Source: Bosea vaviloviae
GTDB lineage: Bacteria; Pseudomonadota; Alphaproteobacteria; Rhizobiales; Beijerinckiaceae
Length of the DNA: 64,000 nucleotides
Assembly: GCF_001741865.1 (NCBI RefSeq)
Contig: NZ_CP017147.1
Span: 5,385,001 to 5,449,000, forward strand
Direction of reading: 5' to 3'
Each line of letters starts with the position of its first letter. The first letter of the stretch is position 1. The translations under genes were made by a program, and so were the position numbers. A model generated the notes under the pieces. The model saw only the letters and a list, made by a program, of their open reading frames with translations, was not told where the DNA came from and made no database searches. Shown piece after piece: positions 1 through 10,657 of the stretch.

Positions 1-257
1 CGGTCACCACCCCGGCGGCTCCCGCGGCTCAGCCCGCCAAGCCGATAGCGACGCAGCCCGCCCAGACCAAGAAGATCAACATCAACACGGCGACCGCCAC
101 CGAACTCGACACGCTGAAAGGCATCGGCGAGGCCCGCTCCAAGAAGATCATCGAGGAGCGCGCGAAGACGAAGTTCAAGGACTTCGCCGATCTGGTGAAG
201 CGCAACGTGCTGCCCGCCAATGTCGAAGCCGACATCAAGGACAAGATCACCTTCTGA
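1..257 (+). CDS. Helix-hairpin-helix (ComEA-like) protein, 3' end
   Basis: Partial gene whose start lies before the window; the last 84 codons are visible and end in TGA. After an Ala/Pro-rich linker the protein has ININTATATELDTLKGIGEA followed by a second short helix pair. This is the helix-hairpin-helix pair of the ComEA/YbaV family, which binds DNA backbone without sequence specificity. Secreted members of this type often carry a signal peptide and a low-complexity linker, which fits the visible N-terminal part, but the signal peptide is outside the window. A strong terminator follows, so it ends its transcription unit. The family call is firm; a role in DNA uptake is not shown. Confidence 0.8.
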   Translation, partial: VTTPAAPAAQPAKPIATQPAQTKKININTATATELDTLKGIGEARSKKIIEERAKTKFKDFADLVKRNVLPANVEADIKDKITF

Positions 258-309
258 ACGTCATCTGCTGAACCGGCCTCCGCGCCGGTTCGACGGCGAG
301 ACGCAGCGA

Positions 310-338
310 GGCCCGGCGGACCACCGCCGGGCCGTTTT
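310..338 (+). terminator. Rho-independent terminator
   Basis: Two perfectly complementary 10-nt arms (310-319 and 324-333) enclose a 4-nt loop and are followed by GTTTT. It lies 53 bases after the stop of the helix-hairpin-helix gene and should end that transcript. Confidence 0.85.
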
Positions 339-382
339 AGAGCGATTTCCGATCCAACAGAATCCTTCAACAGCAGCTGGCT

Positions 383-440
383 GTTTGTTAAACGCGTTTT
401 CTTCACGCGAACGGGTAATCCACTTCGCCGAAAAACGCTC
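383..440 (-). repeat. Dispersed intergenic repeat (GCGTTTTC family)
   Basis: Read on the minus strand this matches 3959-4004 and part of 41917-42039: a run like AGCGTTTTTCGGCGAAG, then GTTCGCGTGAAGAAAACGCG. The same type of element recurs between genes throughout many Hyphomicrobiales genomes. No coding potential is seen. Confidence 0.6.
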
Positions 441-458
441 GCGCGTCCGGCTAGGCGG

Positions 459-563
459 TCAGCTCCGGATCAAGCCGGCGATGACCGCCGCCATCAGGCC
501 GAAGCACAGCCCCAGCACGATGCGCGTGAGGGTCTGCGAGTCGAGCAGCTTCAGAACCGTCAT
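459..563 (-). CDS. 34-residue single-helix membrane protein
   Basis: Short ORF of 34 codons, starting MTVLKLLDSQTLTR and continuing into one hydrophobic helix of about 17 residues, then a short LIRS tail. The sequence GGAGGAGGGTGAC directly before the ATG is a very strong ribosome binding site, which is the main reason to call it. It is third in a minus-strand row of small one-helix proteins (with 654-881 and 920-1111), separated from the middle one by a short tandem repeat. The family is not recognised and the function is unknown. Confidence 0.5.
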   Translation of the reverse strand: MTVLKLLDSQTLTRIVLGLCFGLMAAVIAGLIRS

Positions 564-579
564 GTCACCCTCCTCCGTG

Positions 580-626
580 ATGTCGAAAATCCTGCATGTC
601 GAAATCCTGCATGTCGAAATTCTTGG
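580..626. repeat. Short tandem repeat, 15-16 bp unit, three copies
   Basis: The unit ATGTCGAAATCCTGC occurs as 16, 15 and about 15 bases in a row, the third copy degenerate. It fills the gap between two small minus-strand membrane protein genes. Confidence 0.75.
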
Positions 627-653
627 CCTCGCGAAGGCCGTGAGCCTTGTGGC

Positions 654-881
654 TCAACTCGGAAACGCTCCGACGAGAATGCCCGCTATGGCGGTCAGGA
701 TCAGCGCAACGGCGAGCACCAACAGGACAGGCTTGCCGAGGAAACCCTGACGCGCCTCGACGGGCGTCTCGATTGCGGGATCGGCATCGGAATGGTCGTC
801 GGCCCGCATCGGCGGAATTCGGTCGCCATGCTGCAGCCCTTCGGATTGCGCCTTGGCGCGTTCCTCTGTCTGGGTCGTCAT
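654..881 (-). CDS. 75-residue protein with C-terminal membrane helix
   Basis: The start was placed at MTTQTEERAKAQ because GGAAGGAGG lies 6-7 bases before that ATG; an upstream in-frame start has no such site. The first 45 or so residues are hydrophilic and charged. Residues 47-72 (FLGKPVLLVLAVALILTAIA onward) form one membrane helix ending just before the stop, so the protein is probably tail-anchored with its charged part in the cytoplasm. It lies 38 bases after the previous small gene and is likely cotranscribed with it. No family recognised. Confidence 0.6.
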   Translation of the reverse strand: MTTQTEERAKAQSEGLQHGDRIPPMRADDHSDADPAIETPVEARQGFLGKPVLLVLAVALILTAIAGILVGAFPS

Positions 882-919
882 CTGAGCCTCCTTCCCCAGC
901 CGCAATTGTCGCGGACGGA

Positions 920-1111
920 TCAATCGGGCAGCAGGCCGACAAAGGTGTTGGCGAGCAGCGCCACCACGAGGCCGCCCAGAAGCGCGATCAGCAACGGCCA
1001 ATTCGGGCCGCCCTCCTGCTGAAGGACATCGCCAGGATCGGCCTCGGTCTCGTGCGCCGACCGGTCGCGCTCGTGGACGGCCCGTTCGCTGGAATCCCGT
1101 TCCCGTGCCAT
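920..1111 (-). CDS. 63-residue protein with C-terminal membrane helix
   Basis: A highly charged N-terminal half (MARERDSSERAVHERDRS) is followed by PNWPLLIALLGGLVVALLAN, one membrane helix near the C-terminus. An in-frame ATG at 1141 exists, but it sits about where the EcfG-like promoter at 1145-1169 would begin the transcript, so the downstream ATG was chosen. Small tail-anchored proteins of this kind are frequent members of the alphaproteobacterial general stress regulon, which fits that promoter. The function is unknown. Confidence 0.6.
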   Translation of the reverse strand: MARERDSSERAVHERDRSAHETEADPGDVLQQEGGPNWPLLIALLGGLVVALLANTFVGLLPD

Positions 1112-1144
1112 GCCCGTGCCCCGGTTGATCCTGCTAGCCATGGA

Positions 1145-1169
1145 AACGCACTAAGCGCGCCTCGGTTCC
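1145..1169 (-). promoter_or_regulatory. Candidate EcfG (general stress sigma factor) promoter
   Basis: On the minus strand GGAAC (1169-1165) is followed after 16 bases by CGTT (1148-1145). This matches the published EcfG consensus GGAAC-N16/17-CGTT. The start site would fall near 1138, upstream of the 63-residue membrane protein. Confidence 0.55.
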
Positions 1170-1203
1170 GCCCAATATGGCGAACCGTGCTCTGGAACGA
1201 GAA

Positions 1204-1234
1204 AGGCGGGCGCATCGCTGCGCCCGCCTCTTTT
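1204..1234 (+). terminator. Terminator hairpin, probably bidirectional
   Basis: Perfect 11-nt arms AGGCGGGCGCA (1204-1214) and TGCGCCCGCCT (1219-1229) surround a 4-nt loop and are followed by CTTTT. It lies between ilvC and the small membrane protein genes and would also stop minus-strand read-through from ilvC. Confidence 0.7.
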
Positions 1235-1336
1235 GAAAATCAGGATTATCTTAACCTTACCAAAACCTTGCACCGAGAAGCGGAATCAAGCCGACAAGCA
1301 GTTGAATCAGCATCTCAGCCACTGGCAGGCGCCAGA

Positions 1337-1502
1337 TCAGGTCTTGGCCCTGTCGACGCGAGCCTTCGCCTTGATCCCAAAGGCCCGGCGCGAGCCGGGC
1401 CGTCGCGGAAGAAGAGGATCAGTTCTTGGTCTTGTCGACCAGGGCCTTGGCCTTGATTCCAAAGGCCAGGCGTGAGTCGGGCCGTCGCAGCGGAAAACTG
1501 GA
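1337..1502 (-). repeat. Two degenerate tandem copies of the ilvC 3' end
   Basis: Downstream of the ilvC stop (1503) two further units follow with stops at 1419 and 1337, giving periods of 84 and 82 bases. Each unit still encodes the end of IlvC followed by a stop: [13 protein letters not shown] in the nearer copy and GIKAKARVDRAKT in the farther one, against the genuine [13 protein letters not shown]. Within the farther copy (about 1384-1403) GGCCCGG and CCGGGCC form a hairpin followed by TTT on the minus strand, which could terminate ilvC transcription. Confidence 0.85.
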
Positions 1503-3201
<1,699 letters not shown>

Positions 3202-3221
3202 GAAAGGAGCCGCAGTTGCGT

Positions 3222-3236
3222 ACCGTACGTTACGGT
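3222..3236. promoter_or_regulatory. Candidate TetR operator palindrome
   Basis: ACCGTA-CGT-TACGGT is a perfect inverted repeat with a 3-base spacer, located just upstream of the TetR gene at 2539-3201 and about 150 bases from the diverging DUF924 gene. The position fits autorepression. Confidence 0.5.
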
Positions 3237-3383
3237 TCTGCCGTCTACAGGAGCGCGCGCCGCGATGCAAGCGGCTTGGTTCACCGCCGCGGAATTTCCT
3301 TGGCCGCGCGCGGGACCCAGGCTACCCGTCCCGCCAAGAGCCTTCGCCGACCAAGAGCTTTCGCCTGATTTTGGGAGACGCCC

Positions 3384-3929
3384 GTGAACCTGTCCTCCGC
3401 AGCGGAGATTGTCGCCTTCTGGCGCGAAGCCGGTCCGGATAAATGGTTTTCCAAGGACGCGGCCTTCGACGCCGAAATCCGGCGGCGCTTCCTGGCGACG
3501 CATGAGGCTGCGGCGGCCGGCAAGCTGACCGATTGGGAGGCGACGCCTGAAGGCGTCTACGCATTGCTGATCTTGCTCGACCAGTTTCCGCGCAATCTTT
3601 TCCGCGGCAGCCCGCGCGCCTTTGCCACCGACGCCATGGCGCTCGGCATCGCCGAGCGCGCGGTCGCCAGGGGCTTCGACCGCGCCTTCGCGCCGCCCGA
3701 GAGCCGCTTTATCTACATGCCGTTCATGCATGCCGAGGATCTCGGACATCAGGAGCGCTGCATTGCGCTCTGCGCGGCGTCGGACGATCCCGACGGCGTG
3801 AAATTCGCCGAGATCCACCGCGACATCATCCGCGATTTCGGCCGCTTTCCGCACCGCAACCCGGTGCTGGGACGGCCGACGACGGCGGACGAACAGGCCT
3901 TCCTCACTGAAGGCGGCTTCAGCGGCTGA
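3384..3929 (+). CDS. DUF924 family protein
   Basis: A 181-residue helical protein of the DUF924 family (PF06041), whose members resemble tetratricopeptide folds and have no established biochemical role. Diagnostic stretches are VAFWREAGPDKWFSKDAAFD at the start, LILLDQFPRNLFRG in the middle and YMPFMHAEDLGHQ further on. The start codon is GTG, supported by GGGAG seven bases upstream. It is transcribed away from the TetR gene across a shared intergenic region, so that regulator could control it. A dispersed repeat follows. Confidence 0.85.
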   Translation: MNLSSAAEIVAFWREAGPDKWFSKDAAFDAEIRRRFLATHEAAAAGKLTDWEATPEGVYALLILLDQFPRNLFRGSPRAFATDAMALGIAERAVARGFDRAFAPPESRFIYMPFMHAEDLGHQERCIALCAASDDPDGVKFAEIHRDIIRDFGRFPHRNPVLGRPTTADEQAFLTEGGFSG

Positions 3930-3958
3930 AGCCGGCATCACACCAGCCGCAGCACGCC

Positions 3959-4004
3959 AGAGCGTTTTCGAGCGAAGCGGACACCGGTTCGCGTGAACGC
4001 GATC
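3959..4004 (+). repeat. Dispersed intergenic repeat (GCGTTTTC family)
   Basis: AGCGTTTTCGAGCGAAGCGG followed by CACCGGTTCGCGTGAACGCG. Same family as 383-440 (opposite strand) and 41917-42039. Confidence 0.6.
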
Positions 4005-4728
4005 AGGCTGCGGCGGCCTCCCGATGGGCCTGCGCCAATTCGGCAAGGCTCTTGAAGTGGAAGTTCACCTTCGGCAGGTGTTCAGGCAGCGGGGTCGCGC
4101 CACTGCCTGCCTTGCCGAAGCGCCGGTCGATCCAGGCGCAAGCCAGCCCCGCCTCCCTGGCCGGCACATGGTCATGATAGAGGCTTTGCGCCGTATGCAG
4201 CACCGCGCTCGGACCAAGGCCCAGATCGGCCGCGAGATGCTCGAGCAGATAGGCGAAATTGCGCGGATCGGGCTTGTACGAGCCGACATCCTCGGCGGTG
4301 TAGATGCCGTCGAAGGTCACGCCGAGTTTCCTGTTGCTGGCCGCAAAGCTCTGGCGGTCGACGTTCGACAGGATGACGAGGCGGTAGTGCCGCTTGAGAT
4401 AGGCGAGCGCTTCGGCGGAGTCCGGAAAGGCCGGCCAGTCCGGCACGGACGCACCGAAGCGTTCATTCAGATCGGCATGGATGCGCACGCCGAGATCCCT
4501 GGCGAAGCGCGCATGGATCACGGAGAGCAGCGTGGAATAGCGTAGCGATGGCGTCGCCTGTTCCTGCTCGCTTTCATAGCGCCCGAAACGAGCGAGCGCC
4601 TCCTCGCGCCCCAGCTCGAGTTGCCCCGCGCTCAACAGCGGCTGCAGCGCGTTCCAGATCCCGGTTTCCCAGTCGATCAGCGTCCCATAGCAATCGAACG
4701 TCAGAACCTTGAACTCGGTCAGCTTCAT
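4003..4728 (-). CDS. HAD family hydrolase, haloacid dehalogenase type II-like
   Basis: 241 residues with the HAD subfamily IA layout. Motif I is FDCYGTLIDWE with Asp12 as the probable nucleophile; DCYGT, with Tyr in place of the second Asp, is typical of 2-haloacid dehalogenases rather than phosphatases. Motif II is ILSNVDR and motif III is SYKPDPRNF. The family hydrolyses short-chain L-2-haloacids to hydroxyacids, but many relatives act on other substrates, so the substrate is uncertain. GGAGT precedes the ATG. It is a stand-alone gene before the AraC gene on the same strand. Confidence 0.85.
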   Translation of the reverse strand: MKLTEFKVLTFDCYGTLIDWETGIWNALQPLLSAGQLELGREEALARFGRYESEQEQATPSLRYSTLLSVIHARFARDLGVRIHADLNERFGASVPDWPAFPDSAEALAYLKRHYRLVILSNVDRQSFAASNRKLGVTFDGIYTAEDVGSYKPDPRNFAYLLEHLAADLGLGPSAVLHTAQSLYHDHVPAREAGLACAWIDRRFGKAGSGATPLPEHLPKVNFHFKSLAELAQAHREAAAA

Positions 4729-4835
4729 CGAAAGGACTCCTCATACGACGTTATGAGGTTTGACCTTAGCGGGGCCCTGCAAGGCCGTGATGAGGCAAAG
4801 CTCCGAACGCGTTGACCGAAGCTGCGATCCTGCGC

Positions 4836-5582
4836 TCAGTTCCCCGCCTGGTTGCGGCTGGCGGCACGGAATTCTGACGGCGTGAGGCCGAAGCGCCGCT
4901 TGAACTGCCGGTTGAAGGACGAGGCGTTCTGATAGCCCAATCCGTAGGCGATCTCCGATATCGGCGTGGACGTGCCGACCAATGCGTCGACGGCTCTCTC
5001 GAACAGCTGGCTGAGTTGCAATTGCTTCGGCGAACGGCCCGTCGTCGCCCGAAACAGGGCGTGGAACTGGCTTTGGCCGAGGCCCGCCATCCGGGCCATC
5101 TCCGCCACGCTCGCCGTCTGTGCATCCCCCGCGACGCCGAGGACACGGTGCTCGGACCGCGACCAGGGCCGAGGCCGCCTGCTCGGCTCGACGAGATGCA
5201 GCCCTGCCAGCGCCAGGCGGGCGGCATCGCGGGCCCGGCATGCACCAGCTTCGACCTCGGCGCCGAGTTGGCGGAACATCCGCCACAGCCAGGGCTCGAT
5301 CGGCGTGAGCGACGGGCTCGCATGGCACAACAGGGCCGGCACCGCCTCGCCGGCGAACGCCGCCGTTTCGACGTCGAGGACGAGCATGCTGCAATCCGGA
5401 CTCGGCACGAAGTCGTGCTCACAGTCCTGCGGGACGATCGCGACGCAATTGCTCGAGACGATTCCGGACCGTCCCTCGATATCCAGCCTCATGGCGCCAT
5501 GCATCGGCAGCAGGATCTGGCTGAAGTCGTGGCGATGGCGGTCTCCGCCGCAATAGCTTCGGATTTCGAGATGGACCGACAT
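4836..5582 (-). CDS. AraC family transcriptional regulator
   Basis: About 248 residues. The N-terminal half is a cupin-like sensor (RHRHDFSQILLPMHGAMRLD). The C-terminal 100 residues hold two helix-turn-helix motifs: ASVAEMARMAGLGQSQFHAL and PISEIAYGLGYQNASSFNRQ, followed by the usual FKRRFGLTPSEFR end. The start MSVHLEIRSY has GGGGA five bases upstream; another ATG six codons earlier (5600) is possible. No neighbouring target operon is evident, since genes on both sides look independently transcribed. Confidence 0.88.
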   Translation of the reverse strand: MSVHLEIRSYCGGDRHRHDFSQILLPMHGAMRLDIEGRSGIVSSNCVAIVPQDCEHDFVPSPDCSMLVLDVETAAFAGEAVPALLCHASPSLTPIEPWLWRMFRQLGAEVEAGACRARDAARLALAGLHLVEPSRRPRPWSRSEHRVLGVAGDAQTASVAEMARMAGLGQSQFHALFRATTGRSPKQLQLSQLFERAVDALVGTSTPISEIAYGLGYQNASSFNRQFKRRFGLTPSEFRAASRNQAGN

Positions 5583-5698
5583 CGCGTCCCCAATCGACAT
5601 CGCGCGCCCATGCGCCCGGGATCATGCCGATCCATTTGCCGCCAATGACCGCGGGTGATCAAGAGCGGGCCGTTCATTCCCAGAGTCGCTAACAGCCT

Positions 5699-5914
5699 CT
5701 AGCCACCCATCTGCTGGCTTGCGATCCGCTGCAGGAAGATCGCCGCGATCGTCAGGATGAAGCCCACCCACCACAGCGGCGAACGCAGGCTCTTGCCGCT
5801 GCCGGGAGCCTCGGGCTCCGCCTTGCCGTTCATGCGCTGGATGATCGGCCAGGCGAAGCAGGCGAAGCCCACGATGCCGAGCCCGAGGGCGATATGTTCG
5901 AGGGTGAGGGTCAT
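5699..5914 (-). CDS. 71-residue two-helix membrane protein in the mazEF operon
   Basis: Two hydrophobic segments (about residues 8-25 and 49-66) flank a charged, Pro-containing loop with EPEAPGSGKSLRSP. The start ATG overlaps the mazF stop by four bases (ATGA), so it is translationally coupled to the toxin gene and should be cotranscribed with it. No family recognised. A small membrane protein as third gene of a mazEF operon is not the standard arrangement; it could be a passenger or part of the toxin response. Confidence 0.65.
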   Translation of the reverse strand: MTLTLEHIALGLGIVGFACFAWPIIQRMNGKAEPEAPGSGKSLRSPLWWVGFILTIAAIFLQRIASQQMGG

Positions 5915-6288
5915 GGCGCCTCCGGTTCGAGCGTTGGCGCGATGCCCATATATGCCGCGATGCGATGCTTGACCCGCACAGTCAGATCATCAGGCAGACG
6001 ACCGATATAACGGCGTGCCCGCGCCCGATCGAGCATGCGGGCCTGATCCGTCAGGAGCGCGCCCGAGACCACGCAGCCCGGCGGAATGATAACTTTCGTC
6101 GGCCAGAACTGGCGGTTGGAGGTAATTGGGCACACCAGGATTCGACCAGAAATGCGATGCAAGGACTCGTCCGACAGAATCAGGACCGGCCGGCGACCGC
6201 CTTGTTCCGAGCCGACGACCGGGTCGAGATCGACCCAATAGACTTCGCCGGGCTCAAAGCGCTTTTCGGCGGGGGTTGTAGTCGTCAT
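5911..6288 (-). CDS. mazF: MazF/PemK family toxin endoribonuclease
   Basis: 125 residues with the PemK-like fold. FEPGEVYWVDLDPVVGSEQG at the start and GRRPVLILSDE give the conserved Arg-containing first strands, and ILVCPITSNRQFWPT carries the conserved Thr/Ser region used for RNA cleavage. MazF toxins cut mRNA at short sequence motifs and arrest growth until bound by MazE. The start MTTTTPAEKRF lies inside the antitoxin reading frame, overlapping it by 35 bases, a common coupling in such pairs. The cleavage motif cannot be read from sequence. Confidence 0.9.
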   Translation of the reverse strand: MTTTTPAEKRFEPGEVYWVDLDPVVGSEQGGRRPVLILSDESLHRISGRILVCPITSNRQFWPTKVIIPPGCVVSGALLTDQARMLDRARARRYIGRLPDDLTVRVKHRIAAYMGIAPTLEPEAP

Positions 6289-6586
6289 AGATAATTTCTG
6301 AGCCGACGTCAGGACCCCAATCGAAATCATCCTCTGGCGCGTTCTTCAGCCCGCCAAGTCGCTCGGCCTCGGCGATCATCCACTCCATCGTGACAGGAAA
6401 AGGCTCCGGCTTCCCGGCCGAAGCGCCCTCGATCTTGGCCTCATCGAGGTCCGGCGCAAGCTTCACCACCCCGTCATCGACCGAAACGTCGAGCATCATG
6501 CCGCTGGTCAAGCCGAGCTGCTTGACCACTGCCTTGGGCAGCCGCACCGCGGTGCTGTTGCCCCATTTCGCGACCTGGACCTTCAT
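6254..6586 (-). CDS. mazE: MazE-like antitoxin (AbrB/SpoVT fold)
   Basis: 110 residues. MKVQVAKWGNSTAVRLPKAV is the classic swapped-hairpin DNA-binding domain of MazE/AbrB proteins, continuing into LGLTSGMMLDVSVDDG. The acidic C-terminal tail (EDDFDWGPDVGSEIIYDD) is the part that would wrap the toxin. GGAGGCGGCG precedes the ATG. The promoter region holds two GGATATCC sites, so the MazE-MazF complex probably represses its own operon, as in known pairs. Confidence 0.9.
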   Translation of the reverse strand: MKVQVAKWGNSTAVRLPKAVVKQLGLTSGMMLDVSVDDGVVKLAPDLDEAKIEGASAGKPEPFPVTMEWMIAEAERLGGLKNAPEDDFDWGPDVGSEIIYDDYNPRRKAL

Positions 6587-6600
6587 CGCCGCCTCCGTTA

Positions 6601-6637
6601 CGGATATCCAATATACCCGATCCGGATATCCGGCAAT
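6601..6637 (-). promoter_or_regulatory. mazEF promoter with paired palindromic operators
   Basis: On the minus strand a TTGCCG (6637-6632) and TATATT pair with a 15-16 base spacer forms a plausible sigma-70 promoter. It is overlapped by two GGATATCC palindromes (6602-6609 and 6624-6631), the second extended to CCGGATATCCGG. Palindrome centres are 22 bases apart, two helical turns, which suits cooperative binding by the antitoxin complex. Confidence 0.6.
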
Positions 6638-7180
6638 TCACATCGCGTCCGGGCCACGGCTCATCGCCGCGATGCCGGTGCGCGAGACCTCGGTCAGGCC
6701 GACCACCGTCATCAGCTTGATGAAGCGCTCGATCTCGTCGGTCGATCCCGTCAGTTCGAAGACGAAGGAGGTCAGCGAGGCGTCGAGCGTGCGCGCGCCG
6801 AAGGCCGCTGCCAGACGCATCGCCTCGACCCGATGCTCGCCCTTGCCGACCACCTTGACCAGAGCAAGCTCGCGCTCCAGCGCCTCGCCCTGCAAGGTCA
6901 GGTCGACGACGCGGTGGACCGGCACCAGCCGGTCGAGATGCGCCTTGATCTGGTCGATGATATGGGCCGTGCCCGACGTCACCACCGTGATCCGCGAGAT
7001 ATGCTTGTCGTGCTCGGTCTCCGAAACCGTGAGGCTCTCGATGTTGTAGCCGCGGCCCGAGAACAGGCCCGCGATGCGGGCGAGCACGCCGGGCTCGTTG
7101 TCGACGATCACGGCCAGCGTGTGCCGGGCGACGGGCTCGGCCTTGGGGGCGTTGGGATAATGCGTGGCGGAATTGGGCAT
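6638..7180 (-). CDS. ilvN: Acetolactate synthase small (regulatory) subunit
   Basis: 180 residues. The N-terminal ACT domain begins HTLAVIVDNEPGVLARIAGL and runs through the usual FSGRGYNIESLTV, which binds valine for feedback inhibition. The C-terminal ALS_ss_C domain includes ELALVKV and FVFELTGSTDEIERFIKLM. It partners the IlvB catalytic subunit. It is unusual that ilvB lies 1.5 kb upstream on the same strand with a GST and a racemase in between. The length agrees with IlvH/IlvN of alphaproteobacteria. Confidence 0.96.
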   Translation of the reverse strand: MPNSATHYPNAPKAEPVARHTLAVIVDNEPGVLARIAGLFSGRGYNIESLTVSETEHDKHISRITVVTSGTAHIIDQIKAHLDRLVPVHRVVDLTLQGEALERELALVKVVGKGEHRVEAMRLAAAFGARTLDASLTSFVFELTGSTDEIERFIKLMTVVGLTEVSRTGIAAMSRGPDAM

Positions 7181-7216
7181 CGGACAACCTGTGAGCGTCG
7201 CGGAAGGAAACAGGGA

Positions 7217-7906
7217 TTAGACGTGGCGGAGATCGACCAGAGCCGGTTCATCGACCTCGTCCTGATCGAGTATCCAGGGTTCGACGAGTGCGGCCTCGAG
7301 CCAGTCACGATAAGCCGGATGCGCCAGCACCACGTCGCGGTAATCCTGGCATAGGGAATCCACCGCGATCCCGTAGGTGTCGAGGCGGCTGGCCACTGGC
7401 GCGAACATCGCGTCCGCTGCGCAGAACTCGCCATAGAGATAGGGGCCGCCAGCCGGCATGCCGAAACGCTCACGCGCCGTGCGCCACAGCGCGTTGATGC
7501 GGGCGACATCCCTGGCGACCGCCGCACCCCGGTCGCGGCTGGCGAAACGCTTGCCGAGATTCATCGGGCAGGTGCTGCGAAGCGCCATGAATCCGGCATG
7601 CATTTCGCTGACGGCGGCCCGGGCATGGGCGCGCGCTGCGGTATCGCGCGGCCAGATGCCGTGCGTGGGATAGCTCTCGTGCAGATATTCGAAGATCGCC
7701 AGCGTCTCCCAGACGGCGACCTCGCCATCGATCAGCATCGGCATTGTCCCGCCACTGCCGGGCGCATGAGCCAGGATCGCCTCCTTGAACCCTGGCTGGT
7801 CGAGTGGGATGAGCACCTCCTCGAAGGCGATGCCCTTGGCACGCATCAACAACCAGGCGCGCAGCGACCAGGACGAATAGCATTTGTTGCCGATGAGGAG
7901 CTTCAT
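7217..7906 (-). CDS. Glutathione S-transferase family protein
   Basis: 229 residues. The N-terminal thioredoxin-like domain opens MKLLIGNKCYSSWSLRAWLL, with Ser residues in the usual glutathione-activating position, then GTMPMLIDGEVAVWETLAIF, where the cis-Pro and the Glu/Ser-type glutathione contact would sit. The C-terminal half is all-helical. Its ATG overlaps the stop of the racemase upstream by four bases, so the two are translated together. The substrate cannot be inferred; glutathione-dependent isomerase or detoxification roles are both possible. Confidence 0.88.
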   Translation of the reverse strand: MKLLIGNKCYSSWSLRAWLLMRAKGIAFEEVLIPLDQPGFKEAILAHAPGSGGTMPMLIDGEVAVWETLAIFEYLHESYPTHGIWPRDTAARAHARAAVSEMHAGFMALRSTCPMNLGKRFASRDRGAAVARDVARINALWRTARERFGMPAGGPYLYGEFCAADAMFAPVASRLDTYGIAVDSLCQDYRDVVLAHPAYRDWLEAALVEPWILDQDEVDEPALVDLRHV

Positions 7907-8610
7907 GCTGCAGCGCTCGCAGACTCTGCCAGCGCGTCGAGCGCCGCCTCGACATGCAGCGCCGTGGTGTCGAACACCGGAATGGCGAAATCGGTTTGGG
8001 AGACCAGCAAGGTGATCTCGGTGCAGCCGAGGATGACGCCGTCGGCGCCCTGCCCGACTGCCTCCGCGACGATATCGAGATAGCGCTTCTTGGAGGCAGG
8101 CTCGATCACGCCCCGGCACAGCTCCTCATAGATGATGCGGTGGACGTCGCCGCGCTGCGCGACATCCGGGACCATCGCATCGACGCCGAAGGCGCGCAGG
8201 CGGTCGCGGTAGAAATCCTGCTCCATGGTGAAGCGTGTCGCCAGCAGCAGCGGCCGCCGCGACGGGCTGCGCTTGATCGCCTTGGCGGTGACGTCGGCCA
8301 GATGCAGGAACGGCACGCGCGTCGCCCCGGTGATCCTGTCGGCCAGCTTGTGCATGGTGTTGGTGCACAAGACGATGCAGCCGGCGCCGGCCTGTTCGAG
8401 CCGCCTAGCGCTGTCGGCCAGCACATCGCCGGCCGCCTCCCAGTCTCCCCTCGCCTGCATCTCGGCGATCGGCCCGAAATCCAGCGAATGCAGCATGATG
8501 TCGGCGGAATGCAGCCCACCCAGGCGCGCACGCACGCCCTCGTTGAGCAGGCGGTAATACACCGCCGTCGATTCCCAGCTCATGCCGCCGATCAGGCCGA
8601 TTGTCGTCAT
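7903..8610 (-). CDS. Aspartate/glutamate racemase family protein
   Basis: 235 residues of the Asp/Glu racemase superfamily (PF01177), YgeA-like. The opening MTTIGLIGGMSWESTAVYY is diagnostic of the amino-acid racemase branch. The two catalytic cysteines are visible: Cys82 in VLCTNTMHK and Cys196 in LGCTEITLL, so it should be a cofactor-independent racemase. GTGGAG precedes the chosen ATG; a longer start at 8637 lacks such support. Cotranscribed with the GST, and between ilvB and ilvN. The preferred amino acid is not determined. Confidence 0.88.
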   Translation of the reverse strand: MTTIGLIGGMSWESTAVYYRLLNEGVRARLGGLHSADIMLHSLDFGPIAEMQARGDWEAAGDVLADSARRLEQAGAGCIVLCTNTMHKLADRITGATRVPFLHLADVTAKAIKRSPSRRPLLLATRFTMEQDFYRDRLRAFGVDAMVPDVAQRGDVHRIIYEELCRGVIEPASKKRYLDIVAEAVGQGADGVILGCTEITLLVSQTDFAIPVFDTTALHVEAALDALAESASAAA

Positions 8611-8627
8611 GCGTTGCTCCACAACGG

Positions 8628-8702
<75 letters not shown>

Positions 8703-8706
8703 CCGC

Positions 8707-10470
<1,764 letters not shown>

Positions 10471-10521
10471 AACGATCTCCTGCGGCAGCTATGTTGAGGT
10501 CGGTCGGGGGAAAGCGGGCAA

Positions 10522-10545
10522 TAAAAAAGGCCCTCGGAGGGGCCT
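10522..10545 (-). terminator. Attenuator terminator of ilvB
   Basis: On the minus strand AGGCCC and GGGCCT (10545-10540 and 10533-10528) form a hairpin followed by six T residues. It lies between the leader peptide and ilvB. The sequence AGGGGCC just after the leader stop can pair with GGCCCCT of the terminator stem, giving the alternative antiterminator fold expected of a translation-coupled attenuator. Confidence 0.8.
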
Positions 10546-10591
10546 GGACGTGCGCTGGCGTCGGGGACGCGCGGTTTGTTAAAACCGGCCC

Positions 10592-10627
10592 CTACCAGCG
10601 CACCCGTACGATAATAAGCTTGCGCAT
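10592..10627 (-). CDS. ilvB leader peptide
   Basis: An 11-codon ORF reading MRKLIIVRVRW then TAG, with AGGTGG before the ATG. It holds one Leu, two Ile and two Val codons in a row of eight, the composition expected of a branched-chain attenuation sensor. When leucyl-, isoleucyl- or valyl-tRNA is short, a ribosome stalled here would leave the downstream terminator unable to form. The position between promoter and attenuator supports this. Confidence 0.75.
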   Translation of the reverse strand: MRKLIIVRVRW

Positions 10628-10657
10628 CGCGCTTCCACCTTTTGCAGATATCGCCGG

